This document shows positions 29,624 to 39,793 of a DNA stretch of 52,739 nucleotides, in pieces. The position numbers and the translations under genes were made by a program. Origin of the DNA: Bacteroidaceae bacterium (GTDB lineage: Bacteria; Bacteroidota; Bacteroidia; Bacteroidales; Bacteroidaceae); NCBI GenBank assembly GCA_017451645.1, contig JAFTNZ010000038.1, forward strand, positions 1 through 52,739, read 5' to 3'. The first letter of the stretch is position 1, and each line of letters begins with the position of its first letter. The notes beneath the pieces were generated by a model. The model was not told where the DNA came from. It made no database searches and was given only the letters and a program-made list of their open reading frames with translations.

Positions 29624-30876
29624 CCACTCTCACAGACATACAATCGTACACCATCATTTTTGGTATAGTAGCGGTTGTCATAGCCATGTTATACTATATC
29701 CATTATTTACGTTCACGACTGAACACTATAGAGCAGATTCTCAACTGCATAAAATGCAATAATTATTCTGTGCGTCCTCTTTCGAAATGGACGCTCCCCT
29801 TTATAGACAGACACGAAAAAACAGTCAACAATGTTCTCAACTATCTCAACGAACGTTATCTGCAACAACAAGAACAGCTGCTTTATCTGAACAATTTGCT
29901 CGATAACGTGGATTCAGCGCTTATCGTTTTAGATGAACATGGAAACATCAATTGGTGTAATCGGTCGGCTCAACACTCTTTATTGGGATATACACCACAC
30001 AAACTACAACAATTGGAAACACTCTCACCCGAACTCCCCGGACAACTGGCACAACTCCGTCCAGGAGAAGTCAAATCATTACGATTCGAACGCAATGGAA
30101 AAAACTATGAAATGGCCGTTACCATGACACGTTATTTTTCGCGAAAACAATCGCTGACCATTTTCAATCTGCGCAACATCCATCAGTTATTGATAGAAAA
30201 TGAACAGCAGGCCAATCACCAACTGATGAAGGTACTTACACATGAAATGATGAATTCATTAACTCCCATCATTGCCCTGAGCGAAACATTGAAAAAGGCC
30301 GTTTTACAGCCCGAATGCGACTTGCATGAAATCTGTGAAGGCATCGAAGTCATCCGCCGACGTAGCGATGGTCTTTTACGTTTTGTCAACAATTACAGGC
30401 AACTAACCAAACTCGCCTCTCCCATTTTACAATCTTTCTCACCGTATGATTTATTGAAGACTCTGCGTCCACTCACTCACGGCTTCCGTGCAAAAGTAAT
30501 TTTCCCTTCTATCCCACACAATGTCAGTACACTTCGCGTACAGATGGATCCCATACAGATAGAACAAGTGATACTTAATCTTTTGAAGAATGCCGATGAT
30601 GCTTGTCAACAAACAAACCAACCGCGCATAGACATCAACATTGAAGTTTCTGAAAAACAAGTACAGTTACACATTCAAGACAATGGTACAGGCATTTCAC
30701 CTACAGCAATCAAGCATGTTTTTGTACCCTTCTACACCACAAAACAGCACGGTTGCGGTATCGGTCTGGCTCTTTGCCGTCAGATAATGTTAGGACATCA
30801 TGGAAACATAACATTGAAGAGCACCCCGGGAAAGGGAGCATGCTTCACCTTACACTTTCCTCGCGAAGAAAGTTAA
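29620..30876 (+). CDS. Sensor histidine kinase, partner of the NtrC-like regulator
   Basis: The product has 418 residues. One membrane helix (about 12-30), a PAS-like region (about 90-185), then the kinase core: phosphoacceptor H208 in LTHEMMNSLTP, N-box NLLKNADDA, G1 box DNGTGIS, F-box VPFYTTK and G2 box GCGIGLALC. There is no large periplasmic domain, so the signal is probably cytoplasmic or membrane-borne. It is translationally coupled to the upstream regulator. The stop is only 11 bp from the convergent mutS stop. Confidence 0.93.
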   Translation: MTTLTDIQSYTIIFGIVAVVIAMLYYIHYLRSRLNTIEQILNCIKCNNYSVRPLSKWTLPFIDRHEKTVNNVLNYLNERYLQQQEQLLYLNNLLDNVDSALIVLDEHGNINWCNRSAQHSLLGYTPHKLQQLETLSPELPGQLAQLRPGEVKSLRFERNGKNYEMAVTMTRYFSRKQSLTIFNLRNIHQLLIENEQQANHQLMKVLTHEMMNSLTPIIALSETLKKAVLQPECDLHEICEGIEVIRRRSDGLLRFVNNYRQLTKLASPILQSFSPYDLLKTLRPLTHGFRAKVIFPSIPHNVSTLRVQMDPIQIEQVILNLLKNADDACQQTNQPRIDINIEVSEKQVQLHIQDNGTGISPTAIKHVFVPFYTTKQHGCGIGLALCRQIMLGHHGNITLKSTPGKGACFTLHFPREES

Positions 30877-30887
30877 ATCTTCAGTAC

Positions 30888-33515
30888 TCATTTTCCTCTG
30901 ACAATCTTTTTGATGTCATTCAGTTTGTTAAGAGCCTCTAATGGAGTCAGATTATTGACATCCAAATTAAGAATTTCGTCACGTATCTGACAAAGTACCG
31001 GATCATCCAACTGAAAGAAATTGAGTTGTATTCCTTCCCTACTGTCAGCCACTCCAGCAACCGATCCTACCGGATTTCCTTGCCGGCGATTTTCTTTCTC
31101 AAGCTGTTTTAATATCTGCCCTGCACGTTTCACAATACTCTTCGGCATACCGGCCAACCTCGCAACATGGATACCAAACGAATGTTCGCTCCCTCCAGGT
31201 TCCAGCTTCCGGAGAAATATCACTTTACCATCCACTTCACGTACTGATACATTGTAATTCTTGATACGTACAAACGAACGTTCCATTTCGTTCAGTTCAT
31301 GATAGTGGGTAGCAAAGAGTGTACGTGCCTTAGCTTTTGGATGCTCGTGAATATGCTCTACAATAGCCCATGCAATAGAAATACCATCGTAAGTTGACGT
31401 ACCTCGACCCAATTCATCAAAAAGCACCAAACTGCGTGATGAGAGGTTATTCAATATGTCAGCCGCCTCATTCATCTCTACCATGAAAGTAGATTCTCCT
31501 ACCGAAATATTATCACTGGCTCCCACGCGGGTAAAAATCTTATCCACCAATCCGATACGCGCACTTTCTGCGGGGACAAAACTACCCATTTGTGCCATCA
31601 ATGTAATGAGTGCGGTCTGACGCAGCAGAGCCGATTTTCCGGCCATATTAGGACCTGTAATAATGATTATCTGCTGCCGTTTGCTGTCCAAAGAGACACT
31701 ATTCGGAGTATATTTTTCTCCTGCCGGCAACTGATGCTCTATCACCGGATGCCTTCCTTGGCAAATGTCCAACGTATCAGTATCGTCCACTATCGGACGG
31801 ATATAGCGGTTTTCCAAAGCAACATTAGCCAACGAAAGCAGACAATCAAGTCGTGCCAATTGATTGGCATTGACCTGAATGGCAGGAATAAACTCTGCTA
31901 CTGCCATCACCAATTCATTGAAAAGGCGTGTTTCAATAGCCAATATTTTCTCCTCTGCACCCAGTATTTTTTCTTCGTAGATTTTCAATTCTTCCGTGAT
32001 ATAGCGTTCAGCATTTACTAATGTCTGCTTACGTATCCATTCGGCAGGTACTTTATCTTTGTAGGTATTACGTACTTCTATGTAGTATCCGAACACATTG
32101 TTGTAAGCTATTTTCAGGCTTTGTATTCCTGTTCGTTCAGCTTCGCGCTGTTGCATCTGCAATAGATAGTCCTTTCCACTGTAAGCCATACGGCGGAGTT
32201 CGTCAAGTTCCTCATTCACCCCACTGTTGATTACTCCTCCTTTAGCTACTAACAAAGGAGGATCCGGAGTCACTTCACGAGCAATCCTGTCTCGTATGCT
32301 CCGGCAAAGATTCAGTTGTTCACCTATCCGTTCCAAACTGCCTTCTCCCGTTTCCATACAAAGTTGCTTGATTGGCTCTATTGCCTGTAGAGCCACTTTA
32401 AGTTGCACCATTTCACGGGGTGATACACGCCCGACAGCCACTTTCGAAACTATTCGTTCCAAATCTCCCACTCGTTGAAGTTGCTCACCCACAGCATCCC
32501 TCAACGATGGCTCACGGAAAAAATGTTCTACAGCATCCAGACGCTCCTCAATAGGTTTTACATCTTTCAATGGAAAAATCACCCACCGTTTCAGCATACG
32601 TGCCCCCATAGGGCTGACAGTACGATCCATCACATCCAACAATGCAGTTCCTCCCTCATTCATAGGTGCAGCCAACTCCAAACTCCTGACAGTAAATTTA
32701 TCCAACCGTACATATTTGTCCTCCTCTATACGGCTTAATGCTGTAATGTGTCCTGTGCGTGTATGTTGCGTCATTTCAAGATATTGCAGAACAGCTCCAG
32801 CTGCCACAATACCCAAACGCAGATGTTCCACTCCAAATCCTTTCAGGTTCTTCGTTTCGAAGTGTCCGGTCAGTTTCTCTCTGGCAAAATTTTCGGTAAA
32901 CACCCAATCATCCAATTCATAAGTGAAATGCCGGCTGCCGAAACGCTCTTCAAACATACTTTTCCGTCCACGTTCAAAAAGAATCTCTTTCGGACTGAAC
33001 CCTACCAATAATTTATCTATATAATCAGCGGTCCCTTCGGCAGTCATAAACTCACCGGTAGAGATATCCAACAGTGCCACTCCACATAAGTTCCCTTTTC
33101 CGAAATGAATGGATGCCAAAAAATTATTTTCTTTGTAATTGAGTACATTGTCAGCCATGGCAACACCGGGTGTTACCAATTCCGTAATACCTCTCTTTAC
33201 TAATTTTTTCGTCAGTTTAGGATCTTCCAACTGGTCGCAGATAGCCACTCTCCGTCCGGCTCTCACCAATTTTGGCAGATAGGTATCCAATGCATGGTAG
33301 GGGAATCCTGCCATCTCTATTATACTTCCCCCTCCGCCATTGTTCCGGCGGGTCAGTGTGATACCCAATATGTCCGCTGCAACTACAGCATCTTCCGAAT
33401 ATGTCTCATAGAAATCTCCACACCTGAAGAGCAGCACCGCATCCGGATGCTTTGACTTCAGCTCCAAAAATTGCCTCATCATTGGAGTTTCCATAGCCTC
33501 TTTTAGTTTCGCCAT
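30888..33515 (-). CDS. mutS: DNA mismatch repair ATPase MutS
   Basis: The product has 875 residues. It recognises mismatches and recruits MutL. The N-terminal mismatch-binding motif appears as [10 protein letters not shown] (the Phe-x-Glu module is FYE). The ATPase has Walker [14 protein letters not shown], Walker [17 protein letters not shown] and the ATHYHEL motif. Length and order are normal. A strong promoter with ideal spacing lies just upstream. Confidence 0.97.
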   Translation of the reverse strand: MAKLKEAMETPMMRQFLELKSKHPDAVLLFRCGDFYETYSEDAVVAADILGITLTRRNNGGGGSIIEMAGFPYHALDTYLPKLVRAGRRVAICDQLEDPKLTKKLVKRGITELVTPGVAMADNVLNYKENNFLASIHFGKGNLCGVALLDISTGEFMTAEGTADYIDKLLVGFSPKEILFERGRKSMFEERFGSRHFTYELDDWVFTENFAREKLTGHFETKNLKGFGVEHLRLGIVAAGAVLQYLEMTQHTRTGHITALSRIEEDKYVRLDKFTVRSLELAAPMNEGGTALLDVMDRTVSPMGARMLKRWVIFPLKDVKPIEERLDAVEHFFREPSLRDAVGEQLQRVGDLERIVSKVAVGRVSPREMVQLKVALQAIEPIKQLCMETGEGSLERIGEQLNLCRSIRDRIAREVTPDPPLLVAKGGVINSGVNEELDELRRMAYSGKDYLLQMQQREAERTGIQSLKIAYNNVFGYYIEVRNTYKDKVPAEWIRKQTLVNAERYITEELKIYEEKILGAEEKILAIETRLFNELVMAVAEFIPAIQVNANQLARLDCLLSLANVALENRYIRPIVDDTDTLDICQGRHPVIEHQLPAGEKYTPNSVSLDSKRQQIIIITGPNMAGKSALLRQTALITLMAQMGSFVPAESARIGLVDKIFTRVGASDNISVGESTFMVEMNEAADILNNLSSRSLVLFDELGRGTSTYDGISIAWAIVEHIHEHPKAKARTLFATHYHELNEMERSFVRIKNYNVSVREVDGKVIFLRKLEPGGSEHSFGIHVARLAGMPKSIVKRAGQILKQLEKENRRQGNPVGSVAGVADSREGIQLNFFQLDDPVLCQIRDEILNLDVNNLTPLEALNKLNDIKKIVRGK

Positions 33516-33547
33516 TCGCTTTCTGTCTTCTGTTTTTTAGAAAAGTG

Positions 33548-33578
33548 CAAAGATAGATTTTTTCGAAAGAGGGTCAAA
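33548..33578 (-). promoter_or_regulatory. Promoter of mutS
   Basis: On the minus strand TTTG (33578-33575) is followed after 19 bp by TATCTTTG (33555-33548). It is a full match to the Bacteroidetes housekeeping promoter, 32 bp before the ATG. Confidence 0.8.
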
Positions 33579-33884
33579 GAAAAAAGAAGAAAATTAATGG
33601 AATCTCATACAAAAAGTAACTTTATTACAACCTTAAACTGATAAAGAATACCAATCGTACACACGTAAGATTAGTATTCTTTACTCATCAAGATTACCAT
33701 TCTTTCACTCTTTTTTTGCACATACATCCGAAGCGTAAAAAAATCTCATTTTGATTTCTTTCCCATGCCTTCCCCTGTTTCCCTATTTGCAGAAGTTTCC
33801 TGTCAAGCGGTCGTTTTCCTACCTTTTCAGGTTAAATAAACTTATAAACAAGCGGATATATAGGATTTATCTGCAATTCTTATT

Positions 33885-33892
33885 TATCTTTG
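33885..33892 (+). promoter_or_regulatory. -7 box upstream of the DUF2723 gene
   Basis: TATCTTTG fits TAnnTTTG, with a weak TTTAT at the -33 position (33866-33870). The leader to the ATG at 33985 is about 85 bp. Confidence 0.6.
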
Positions 33893-33984
33893 CCCGATAA
33901 AGCCTGCAAACAACCTCATACATTGGTAATTTTGAAGGCATAGACTACACGGAAAAGGAAAAAATAAAATAATAATAGTCAAAA

Positions 33985-36900
33985 ATGAAAAAGTACAGTA
34001 TCGTCAACAACATCTTCGGCTGGATTGCTTTTGCCATTGCAGCCGTGGTGTATTGTATGACCATCGAACCGACAGCCAGTTTTTGGGACTGTCCTGAGTT
34101 TATCACCACCGGCTATAAGCTGGAAGTAGGCCACCCTCCTGGTGCTCCTTTCTTTATGCTGACAGCCAACATCTTCTCGCAGTTTGTCAGCGATCCGAGT
34201 CAGGTAGCCTACATGGTGAACATCATGTCGGCATTGCTCAGTGCAGGATGTATCCTTTTCCTTTTTTGGAGCATCACACACCTGACCAAGAAGTTGGTGT
34301 GCCCTGATGAAACAAAGATGACTACCGGAAAACTGATTACCATCATTGCTTCAGGCATGACCGGTGCTTTAGCTTACACGTTCAGCGATACTTTCTGGTA
34401 TAGTGCTGTGGAGGGTGAAGTATATGCCTATTCGTCACTTTTTACAGCTGTAGTTTTTTGGTTGATACTCAAATGGGAAGAGCAAGCCGATAAACCTCAC
34501 AGCGACCGTTGGCTGATACTTATAGCTTATCTGACTGGACTTTCAGTGGGTGTACACCTGCTCAATCTTCTCTGTATCCCTGCTATCGTACTCATTTGGT
34601 ACTACAAACGGAATCCCAATGCAAACCTGAAAGGTTCCTTAGGAGCACTCATTGTTTCAGCACTGCTGATAGCAGCCGTACTTTATGGCATCGTGCCGGG
34701 CATCGTGAAGGTAGGCGGATGGTTCGAACTATTGTTTGTCAACACTTTAGGTACACCATTCAATACAGGTTTGATTGTCTATATCATTTTGTTGGCAGTT
34801 ACCCTTATCTGGGGTGTCTATGAAACCTTCCGTAGCGAAAATCGCAAACGGATGAACATCGCCTTTCTCCTTTCTGTAGCTCTCTTGGGTATCCCTTTCT
34901 ATGGTTACGGATTCAACAGTATCCTCATCGGAATGGTGGTATTGGCCGTATTGGCTTTCTTCCTTTTCTACAAAAAGGGTGGAAACTACCGGGTATCAGT
35001 GCGCACACTGAACACAACATTACTCTGCCTGACAATGATTGTAGTGGGATATTCCTCGTATGCCGTCATTGTCATCCGTTCTACGGCCAATACACCGATG
35101 GATCAGAATTCACCGGAAGACATTTTCACCTTAGGTACCTATTTAGGACGAGAACAGTACGGCGACCGACCGCTTTTTTATGGACAAGCATACTCATCCA
35201 AAATAGCACTGAAGACTGAGGGAAATCACTGCATACCCGTCTATGAAGAGGGTGCACCTGTCTATCACCGCAAGGAGAAAAAGTCTGCCGACGAACCCGA
35301 CCGTTACGAATTGATTCGTTACAAGCAGAACTACAAGTATGCACAAAATATGCTCTTCCCACGTATGTACAGCCCTGAACATGCTGACAAGTACAAACAA
35401 TGGCTTGGAGGAATCAAAGAATATAAGGTACCCTATGACGAATGTGGAAACATGGTGACGGTACAGATGCCTACCCAGTTGGAAAACTTGAGATTTTTCT
35501 TCTCTTACCAGATAAATTTCATGTACTGGCGCTATTTCATGTGGAATTTTGCCGGACGACAGAATGACATTCAGGGCAACGGAGAACTGGAACATGGCAA
35601 CTGGATAACCGGTATCAGTTTCATAGACAATCTGCTTGTGGGTAACCAGGATAATCTGCCCAGTGACCTGAAAAACAACAAGGGACACAACGTATTCTAC
35701 TGCCTGCCATTGTTGTTAGGACTCATCGGACTCTTTTGGCAAGCCTACCGGGGAGAACAGGGAGTAAAACAATTCTGGGTAGTATTTTTCCTCTTCTTCA
35801 TGACGGGTATCGCCATCGTATTATACCTTAACCAAACACCGTCACAGCCACGTGAACGAGACTATGCCTATGCAGGGTCGTTCTATGCTTTCGCCATCTG
35901 GATTGGTATGGGAGTGGCCGGACTCACCGAATTGCTCCGCAAGAAAATGAAAGAGACACCAGCCGCCATACTGGCTGCAGTGGCATGCCTCTGTGTACCT
36001 GTCCAAATGGTCAGCCAGACATGGGATGACCACGACCGGAGCGGACGATACACTTGTCGCGATTTTGGACAAAACTATCTGAACAGTATTTCGGAAAAAG
36101 ACAATCCCATCATCTTCACCAATGGAGACAACGACACATTCCCCCTTTGGTACAATCAAGAAACCGAAGGGGTCCGCACCGATGCACGTGTCTGCAACCT
36201 CAGCTACTTACAGACCGACTGGTACATCGATCAGATGAGGCGTCCGGCATACGATTCTCCTTCATTGCCCATTGAATGGAAACGCTACGACTATGTGGAA
36301 GGCTCAAATGACTACGTACGGATTGAGTCCAAAATGAAGAATGAAATCAGGAAACTTTATAAGAATCAGCCAGAAAAGGCCAGACAAGCATTCGGAGATA
36401 ATCCGTTCGAAGTGAAGAACATCATGAAGCATTGGATTTGTTCTGGCAATCCTAACTTTCAGGTTATTCCTACAGATACGTTGGAAATCACTGTAGATAA
36501 GGAAGCTGTCCTCCGCTCAGGTATGTTCATTCCTGATTCAGCTGAAATTCCAGACAAGATGTATATTTCATTGAAAGGACGCAACGCACTCTACAAAAAC
36601 GACCTGATGATGTTGGAAATGTTAGCAAATGCCAATTGGAGCCGTCCCATTTACATGGCCATCAGTGTCGGACCACAGAATCACTTGGGGTTGAGTGACC
36701 ACTTTATTCAGGAAGGATTGGCCTATCGCATTACACCATTCAACTGGGCAAAACTGGGCTACTTGCCAAAACAACAACAATATCCGAGAGAATATTTCAT
36801 GGATACGGAAAAGACTTACGATGTCATGCTCAACAAGTTCAAATTCGGAGGTATAGACAATCCGGATATCTATTTGGATGAAACTGTGAGCCGTATGTGT

Positions 36901-37314
36901 CACAGCCACCGCCGCATCTTTGCCCAACTTATCAGACAACTGATTCGTGAAGGAAAGAAAGACAAGGCACTCAAGGCACTTGACTATATGGAAAAAGTGA
37001 TTCCATCTACAACGCTGCCTCACGATTATCTCATGTCAGGCTCTATGGAATTTGCCGAAGCATATCTCCAATTGGGTGAAAAAGAAAAGGCTACAGGCAT
37101 ACTCAAACAATTGGGAGATAAAGCAAACGAATATATCGACTGGTATCTTTCATTGGATCAAAAACAACTTCAGGCCAAAATTAGCGATTGCCAATGGAAT
37201 TTCAGCATACTGAACACAGTAGCTACACTATTGGGTAACTCTGAAGAAGGATTGGCTTATCAGCAATCACTCGATGAGAAATTTGCCAGATTGCGTGGCC
37301 GGTTGAATCAATAA
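33985..37314 (+). CDS. DUF2723 (GT117-type) membrane protein
   Basis: The product has 1,109 residues. The N-terminal half has about a dozen membrane helices. The opening motif (TIEPTASFWDCPEFITTGYKL, VGHPPGAPFF) is diagnostic of DUF2723, a family related to protein O-mannosyltransferases and to GT-C glycosyltransferases and widespread in Bacteroidetes. The SQPRERDYAYAGSFYAFAIW segment precedes the last helices. From about 690 on it is soluble, with helical repeats near the end (about 950-1090). A role in glycan or glycoprotein assembly is inferred from the fold; acceptor and donor are unknown. A terminator follows. Confidence 0.88.
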   Translation: MKKYSIVNNIFGWIAFAIAAVVYCMTIEPTASFWDCPEFITTGYKLEVGHPPGAPFFMLTANIFSQFVSDPSQVAYMVNIMSALLSAGCILFLFWSITHLTKKLVCPDETKMTTGKLITIIASGMTGALAYTFSDTFWYSAVEGEVYAYSSLFTAVVFWLILKWEEQADKPHSDRWLILIAYLTGLSVGVHLLNLLCIPAIVLIWYYKRNPNANLKGSLGALIVSALLIAAVLYGIVPGIVKVGGWFELLFVNTLGTPFNTGLIVYIILLAVTLIWGVYETFRSENRKRMNIAFLLSVALLGIPFYGYGFNSILIGMVVLAVLAFFLFYKKGGNYRVSVRTLNTTLLCLTMIVVGYSSYAVIVIRSTANTPMDQNSPEDIFTLGTYLGREQYGDRPLFYGQAYSSKIALKTEGNHCIPVYEEGAPVYHRKEKKSADEPDRYELIRYKQNYKYAQNMLFPRMYSPEHADKYKQWLGGIKEYKVPYDECGNMVTVQMPTQLENLRFFFSYQINFMYWRYFMWNFAGRQNDIQGNGELEHGNWITGISFIDNLLVGNQDNLPSDLKNNKGHNVFYCLPLLLGLIGLFWQAYRGEQGVKQFWVVFFLFFMTGIAIVLYLNQTPSQPRERDYAYAGSFYAFAIWIGMGVAGLTELLRKKMKETPAAILAAVACLCVPVQMVSQTWDDHDRSGRYTCRDFGQNYLNSISEKDNPIIFTNGDNDTFPLWYNQETEGVRTDARVCNLSYLQTDWYIDQMRRPAYDSPSLPIEWKRYDYVEGSNDYVRIESKMKNEIRKLYKNQPEKARQAFGDNPFEVKNIMKHWICSGNPNFQVIPTDTLEITVDKEAVLRSGMFIPDSAEIPDKMYISLKGRNALYKNDLMMLEMLANANWSRPIYMAISVGPQNHLGLSDHFIQEGLAYRITPFNWAKLGYLPKQQQYPREYFMDTEKTYDVMLNKFKFGGIDNPDIYLDETVSRMCHSHRRIFAQLIRQLIREGKKDKALKALDYMEKVIPSTTLPHDYLMSGSMEFAEAYLQLGEKEKATGILKQLGDKANEYIDWYLSLDQKQLQAKISDCQWNFSILNTVATLLGNSEEGLAYQQSLDEKFARLRGRLNQ

Positions 37315-37322
37315 CATCGTTA

Positions 37323-37386
37323 GAAAAAGGGGAGATTGAAGCTACTGTACAGCAGACAGACTTCACTCTCCTTTTTCTTTTTTTTA
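37323..37386 (+). terminator. Rho-independent terminator after the DUF2723 gene
   Basis: GAAAAAGGGGAGATTGAAG (37323-37341) pairs with CTTCACTCTCCTTTTTC (37361-37377) apart from a small internal bubble, followed by a T-run to 37386. It lies just before the deacetylase ATG at 37402. Confidence 0.75.
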
Positions 37387-37401
37387 CATCAGACTATACA
37401 C

Positions 37402-38010
37402 ATGTTTATAGAACAACCTCCAAATATTGTCAGATGGATATATCCCAAGGCCATTTGGCGGATGAATCCCAATGAAAGAAAGGTTTACCTTACTTTCGAT
37501 GATGGCCCTATACCAGGCATTACACCTTGGGTACTCGACCTTCTTGACAAATACAAAATAAAGGCAACTTTCTTTCTTGTGGGAGACAATGTGAGGAAAC
37601 ACAAGGAAGAATTCGACATGATTGTCAGACGTGGACACCGGGTAGGCAACCATACATATAACCATGTAAGAGGATTCAGTGACAAAGCACCACAGTATAT
37701 TGAAAATGTGAAAAAAGCCGATGAACTCATACATTCCGACCTTTTCCGTCCACCACACGGATATATGGGATGGAGACAGTATCATACCCTATGCAAGCAG
37801 TACCGCATCATCATGTGGGATCTTGTCACACGCGACTATAGTCGGCGGCTGAATGGCAAACAGGTCTTCGAAAAACTCAAGAAATATGTACGCAATGGTT
37901 CCATCATCACTTTCCACGATTCACTGAAATCCGAAAAAAATCTCAAATATGCCTTGCCACGTTCCATTGAGTGGATGATAGAACAAGGATACAGTTTCGG
38001 CACACTATAA
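37402..38010 (+). CDS. Polysaccharide deacetylase family protein (NodB fold)
   Basis: The product has 202 residues. Motif 1 YLTFDDGPIPG, motif 2 HRVGNHTYNH (metal ligands) and motif 3 FRPPHGY of carbohydrate esterase family 4 are visible, as is the late SIITFHDS motif. Such enzymes remove N-acetyl groups from amino sugars in peptidoglycan or other glycans. There is no signal peptide, so the protein may act in the cytoplasm on lipid-linked or nucleotide-linked sugars. The start at 37402 is chosen because the upstream in-frame Met lies in the terminator. queG follows after 1 bp. Confidence 0.85.
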   Translation: MFIEQPPNIVRWIYPKAIWRMNPNERKVYLTFDDGPIPGITPWVLDLLDKYKIKATFFLVGDNVRKHKEEFDMIVRRGHRVGNHTYNHVRGFSDKAPQYIENVKKADELIHSDLFRPPHGYMGWRQYHTLCKQYRIIMWDLVTRDYSRRLNGKQVFEKLKKYVRNGSIITFHDSLKSEKNLKYALPRSIEWMIEQGYSFGTL

Positions 38011-38011
38011 G

Positions 38012-38956
38012 ATGACAATCTCCCCTATAGATACAAAACGTTTGAAGGAAGAAGCTCTGAAACTCGGGTTTTCAGCTTGTGGAGTGACTACTGTAAAAGC
38101 TGTTGACCACATTCAGTGCGAAAACTTTATGCGATGGTTATCAGAAGGCAAACAGGCAGAGATGCATTATATGGGCAATAATGTAGAAAAACGCCTTTCC
38201 CCAACTCTGCTGATGGAAGGGGCAAAAAGCATTATCAGTCTGGCTATGAATTATTACCCCCAAAAAAGGTTGGATCCTTCATCACAATACGAATTTTCCT
38301 ATTATGCTTATGGAAGAGATTATCATGAAGTGATGAAGGAACGTATATACACCTTATTATATATTATAAGACAATGGACGGACAAGGAGATACATGCACG
38401 TGTCTTTTGCGACACAGCTCCCATGTTTGAACGCTATTGGGCACAACAATGTGGAATAGGATGGATAGGTAAAAACACACAATTGGTTATCCCTAACGCA
38501 GGCTCTTATTTCTTTTTGGGAGAAATTCTCATCGACCAACCATTCACTCATTACGACACACCCATAAAAGACCGTTGTGGAAATTGTAATGCCTGCATCA
38601 GGGAATGCCCCACACACGCATTGGAAAAACCTTACAAATTGAATGCGGCGCGATGCCTTTCTTATCTGACTATCGAATACAGGGGAGAAACGCTCACTCC
38701 TGAAGCAGGGAATGCTATGGGAAACTGCATCTATGGTTGCGACCGGTGCCAAAAAGTATGTCCATGGAACAGATTTGCCACACCTACGAAAATTGAAGAA
38801 TTACATTCTTCTGAAGCATTCATCCAAGCTACGCACGAAGATATGGACAATTTGGACAGAGATACATACCGCAAACTTTTTAAAGGTTCTGCTGTCAAAC
38901 GTGTAAAATATGAAGGATTGGTACGAAACATCCAAGCAGCAAAAAAACAAAAATAA
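38012..38956 (+). CDS. queG: Epoxyqueuosine reductase QueG
   Basis: The product has 314 residues. It reduces epoxyqueuosine to queuosine in tRNA using cobalamin and two [4Fe-4S] clusters. Cluster motifs are CGNCNACIRECPTHAL and, further on, CIYGCDRCQKVCPWN. The N-terminal half is the cobalamin-binding domain (ISLAMNYYP, YGRDYHEVM, GIGWIGKN). It is shorter than E. coli QueG, without HEAT repeats, as usual in this phylum. It is read with the deacetylase. Confidence 0.95.
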   Translation: MTISPIDTKRLKEEALKLGFSACGVTTVKAVDHIQCENFMRWLSEGKQAEMHYMGNNVEKRLSPTLLMEGAKSIISLAMNYYPQKRLDPSSQYEFSYYAYGRDYHEVMKERIYTLLYIIRQWTDKEIHARVFCDTAPMFERYWAQQCGIGWIGKNTQLVIPNAGSYFFLGEILIDQPFTHYDTPIKDRCGNCNACIRECPTHALEKPYKLNAARCLSYLTIEYRGETLTPEAGNAMGNCIYGCDRCQKVCPWNRFATPTKIEELHSSEAFIQATHEDMDNLDRDTYRKLFKGSAVKRVKYEGLVRNIQAAKKQK

Positions 38957-38967
38957 CAAGGCTTACA

Positions 38968-38999
38968 TTTCGTATATCCGATAAAAAAGCCTACCTTTG
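38968..38999 (+). promoter_or_regulatory. Promoter of tRNA-Arg
   Basis: TTTCG (38968-38972) is followed after 19 bp by TACCTTTG (38992-38999), 20 bp before the tRNA 5' end. Confidence 0.7.
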
Positions 39000-39019
39000 C
39001 AGCCTGAAAGTATTGAGTT

Positions 39020-39091
39020 GCCTCTGTAGTTCAACGGATAGAATAGAAGTTTCCTAAACTTTAGATAGGGGTTCGATTCCCCTCGGAGGTA
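39020..39091 (+). tRNA. tRNA-Arg (anticodon CCT)
   Basis: The 72-nt cloverleaf folds well. Acceptor GCCTCTG pairs with CGGAGGT (one G-T at the first pair), then discriminator A. The anticodon stem GAAGT/ACTTT encloses loop TTCCTAA, giving CCT, which reads AGG. The T arm is GGGG-TTCGATT-CCCC. The 3' CCA is not encoded. It stands between queG and the DUF4294 gene. Confidence 0.93.
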
Positions 39092-39151
39092 CACTTTTAA
39101 TACAACTTTACATAAAAGTTATCCTGACTGACTAAAAGATAGTTAAGATAC

Positions 39152-39183
39152 TTGGTAACCAACAGATTTTATTTTTACTTTTG
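39152..39183 (+). promoter_or_regulatory. Promoter of the DUF4294 gene, close to the start codon
   Basis: TTG (39152-39154) and TACTTTTG (39176-39183), 21 bp apart. The ATG follows the -7 box by only 4 bp, so transcription would begin at or next to the start codon. Confidence 0.55.
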
Positions 39184-39187
39184 CTGC

Positions 39188-39793
39188 ATGTTAAGATATC
39201 TCCATACAGCTATATTTGCCGGATTTCTTGCAATCAGCATAAATGCTTATGCACAGACACAGAGCACAACTGAAAACAGACGGGTAATGCTCAGGTTATG
39301 TGTATATGAAGGAGACACCATACCATGGATACAGCTCCGCACGGTATATATATATAAGCCACTCAAACTGAAAAACAAAAAACAAAGAAAGGCCTACGAC
39401 AAATTGGTGCGCAACGTGAAAAAGACATTGCCCATAGCCAAAGAAATCAATCACATCATCATAGAGACCTATGAATATATGGAGACATTGCCTGATGAGA
39501 AGGCCAGAAAAAAACACATCAAAGCTGTAGAAGAATCGCTGAAAGAGCAATATACACCACGGATGAAAAAACTCACCTTCTCACAAGGAAAACTGTTGAT
39601 AAAGTTGGTGGACAGGGAGTGCAACCAGTCGTCATACGAATTGGTAAAAGCTTTTATGGGACCTTTCAAAGCAAGTTTCTATCAGACCTTCGCTTCGCTC
39701 TTTGGAGCAAGCCTCAAGAAGGAATACGACCCTGAAAACGACGATGCTATGGTCGAACGCGTGGTGGTATTGGTTGAAAACGGACAATTATAA
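39188..39793 (+). CDS. DUF4294 family secreted protein
   Basis: The product has 201 residues. A signal peptide (LRYLHTAIFAGFLAISINAYAQ) is followed by the DUF4294 region, which opens with YEGDTIPWIQLRTVYIY. It has many Lys and Glu residues (KLKNKKQRKAYDKLVRNVKK) and a later LTFSQGKLLIKLVDRE motif. The family is common in Bacteroidetes and of unknown function; the protein is probably periplasmic. The stop codon overlaps that of the convergent methyltransferase by 6 bp. Confidence 0.82.
   Translation: MLRYLHTAIFAGFLAISINAYAQTQSTTENRRVMLRLCVYEGDTIPWIQLRTVYIYKPLKLKNKKQRKAYDKLVRNVKKTLPIAKEINHIIIETYEYMETLPDEKARKKHIKAVEESLKEQYTPRMKKLTFSQGKLLIKLVDRECNQSSYELVKAFMGPFKASFYQTFASLFGASLKKEYDPENDDAMVERVVVLVENGQL

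Larger units (their letters stand above)
33516..33984. other. Intergenic region between mutS and the DUF2723 gene
   Basis: It holds the divergent promoters of both genes. It also holds an imperfect hairpin, AAAGAATACCAATC (33643-33656) with GATTAGTATTCTTT (33669-33682), one mismatch and a 12-nt loop, with no following T-run. No coding potential is seen on either strand. Confidence 0.6.
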
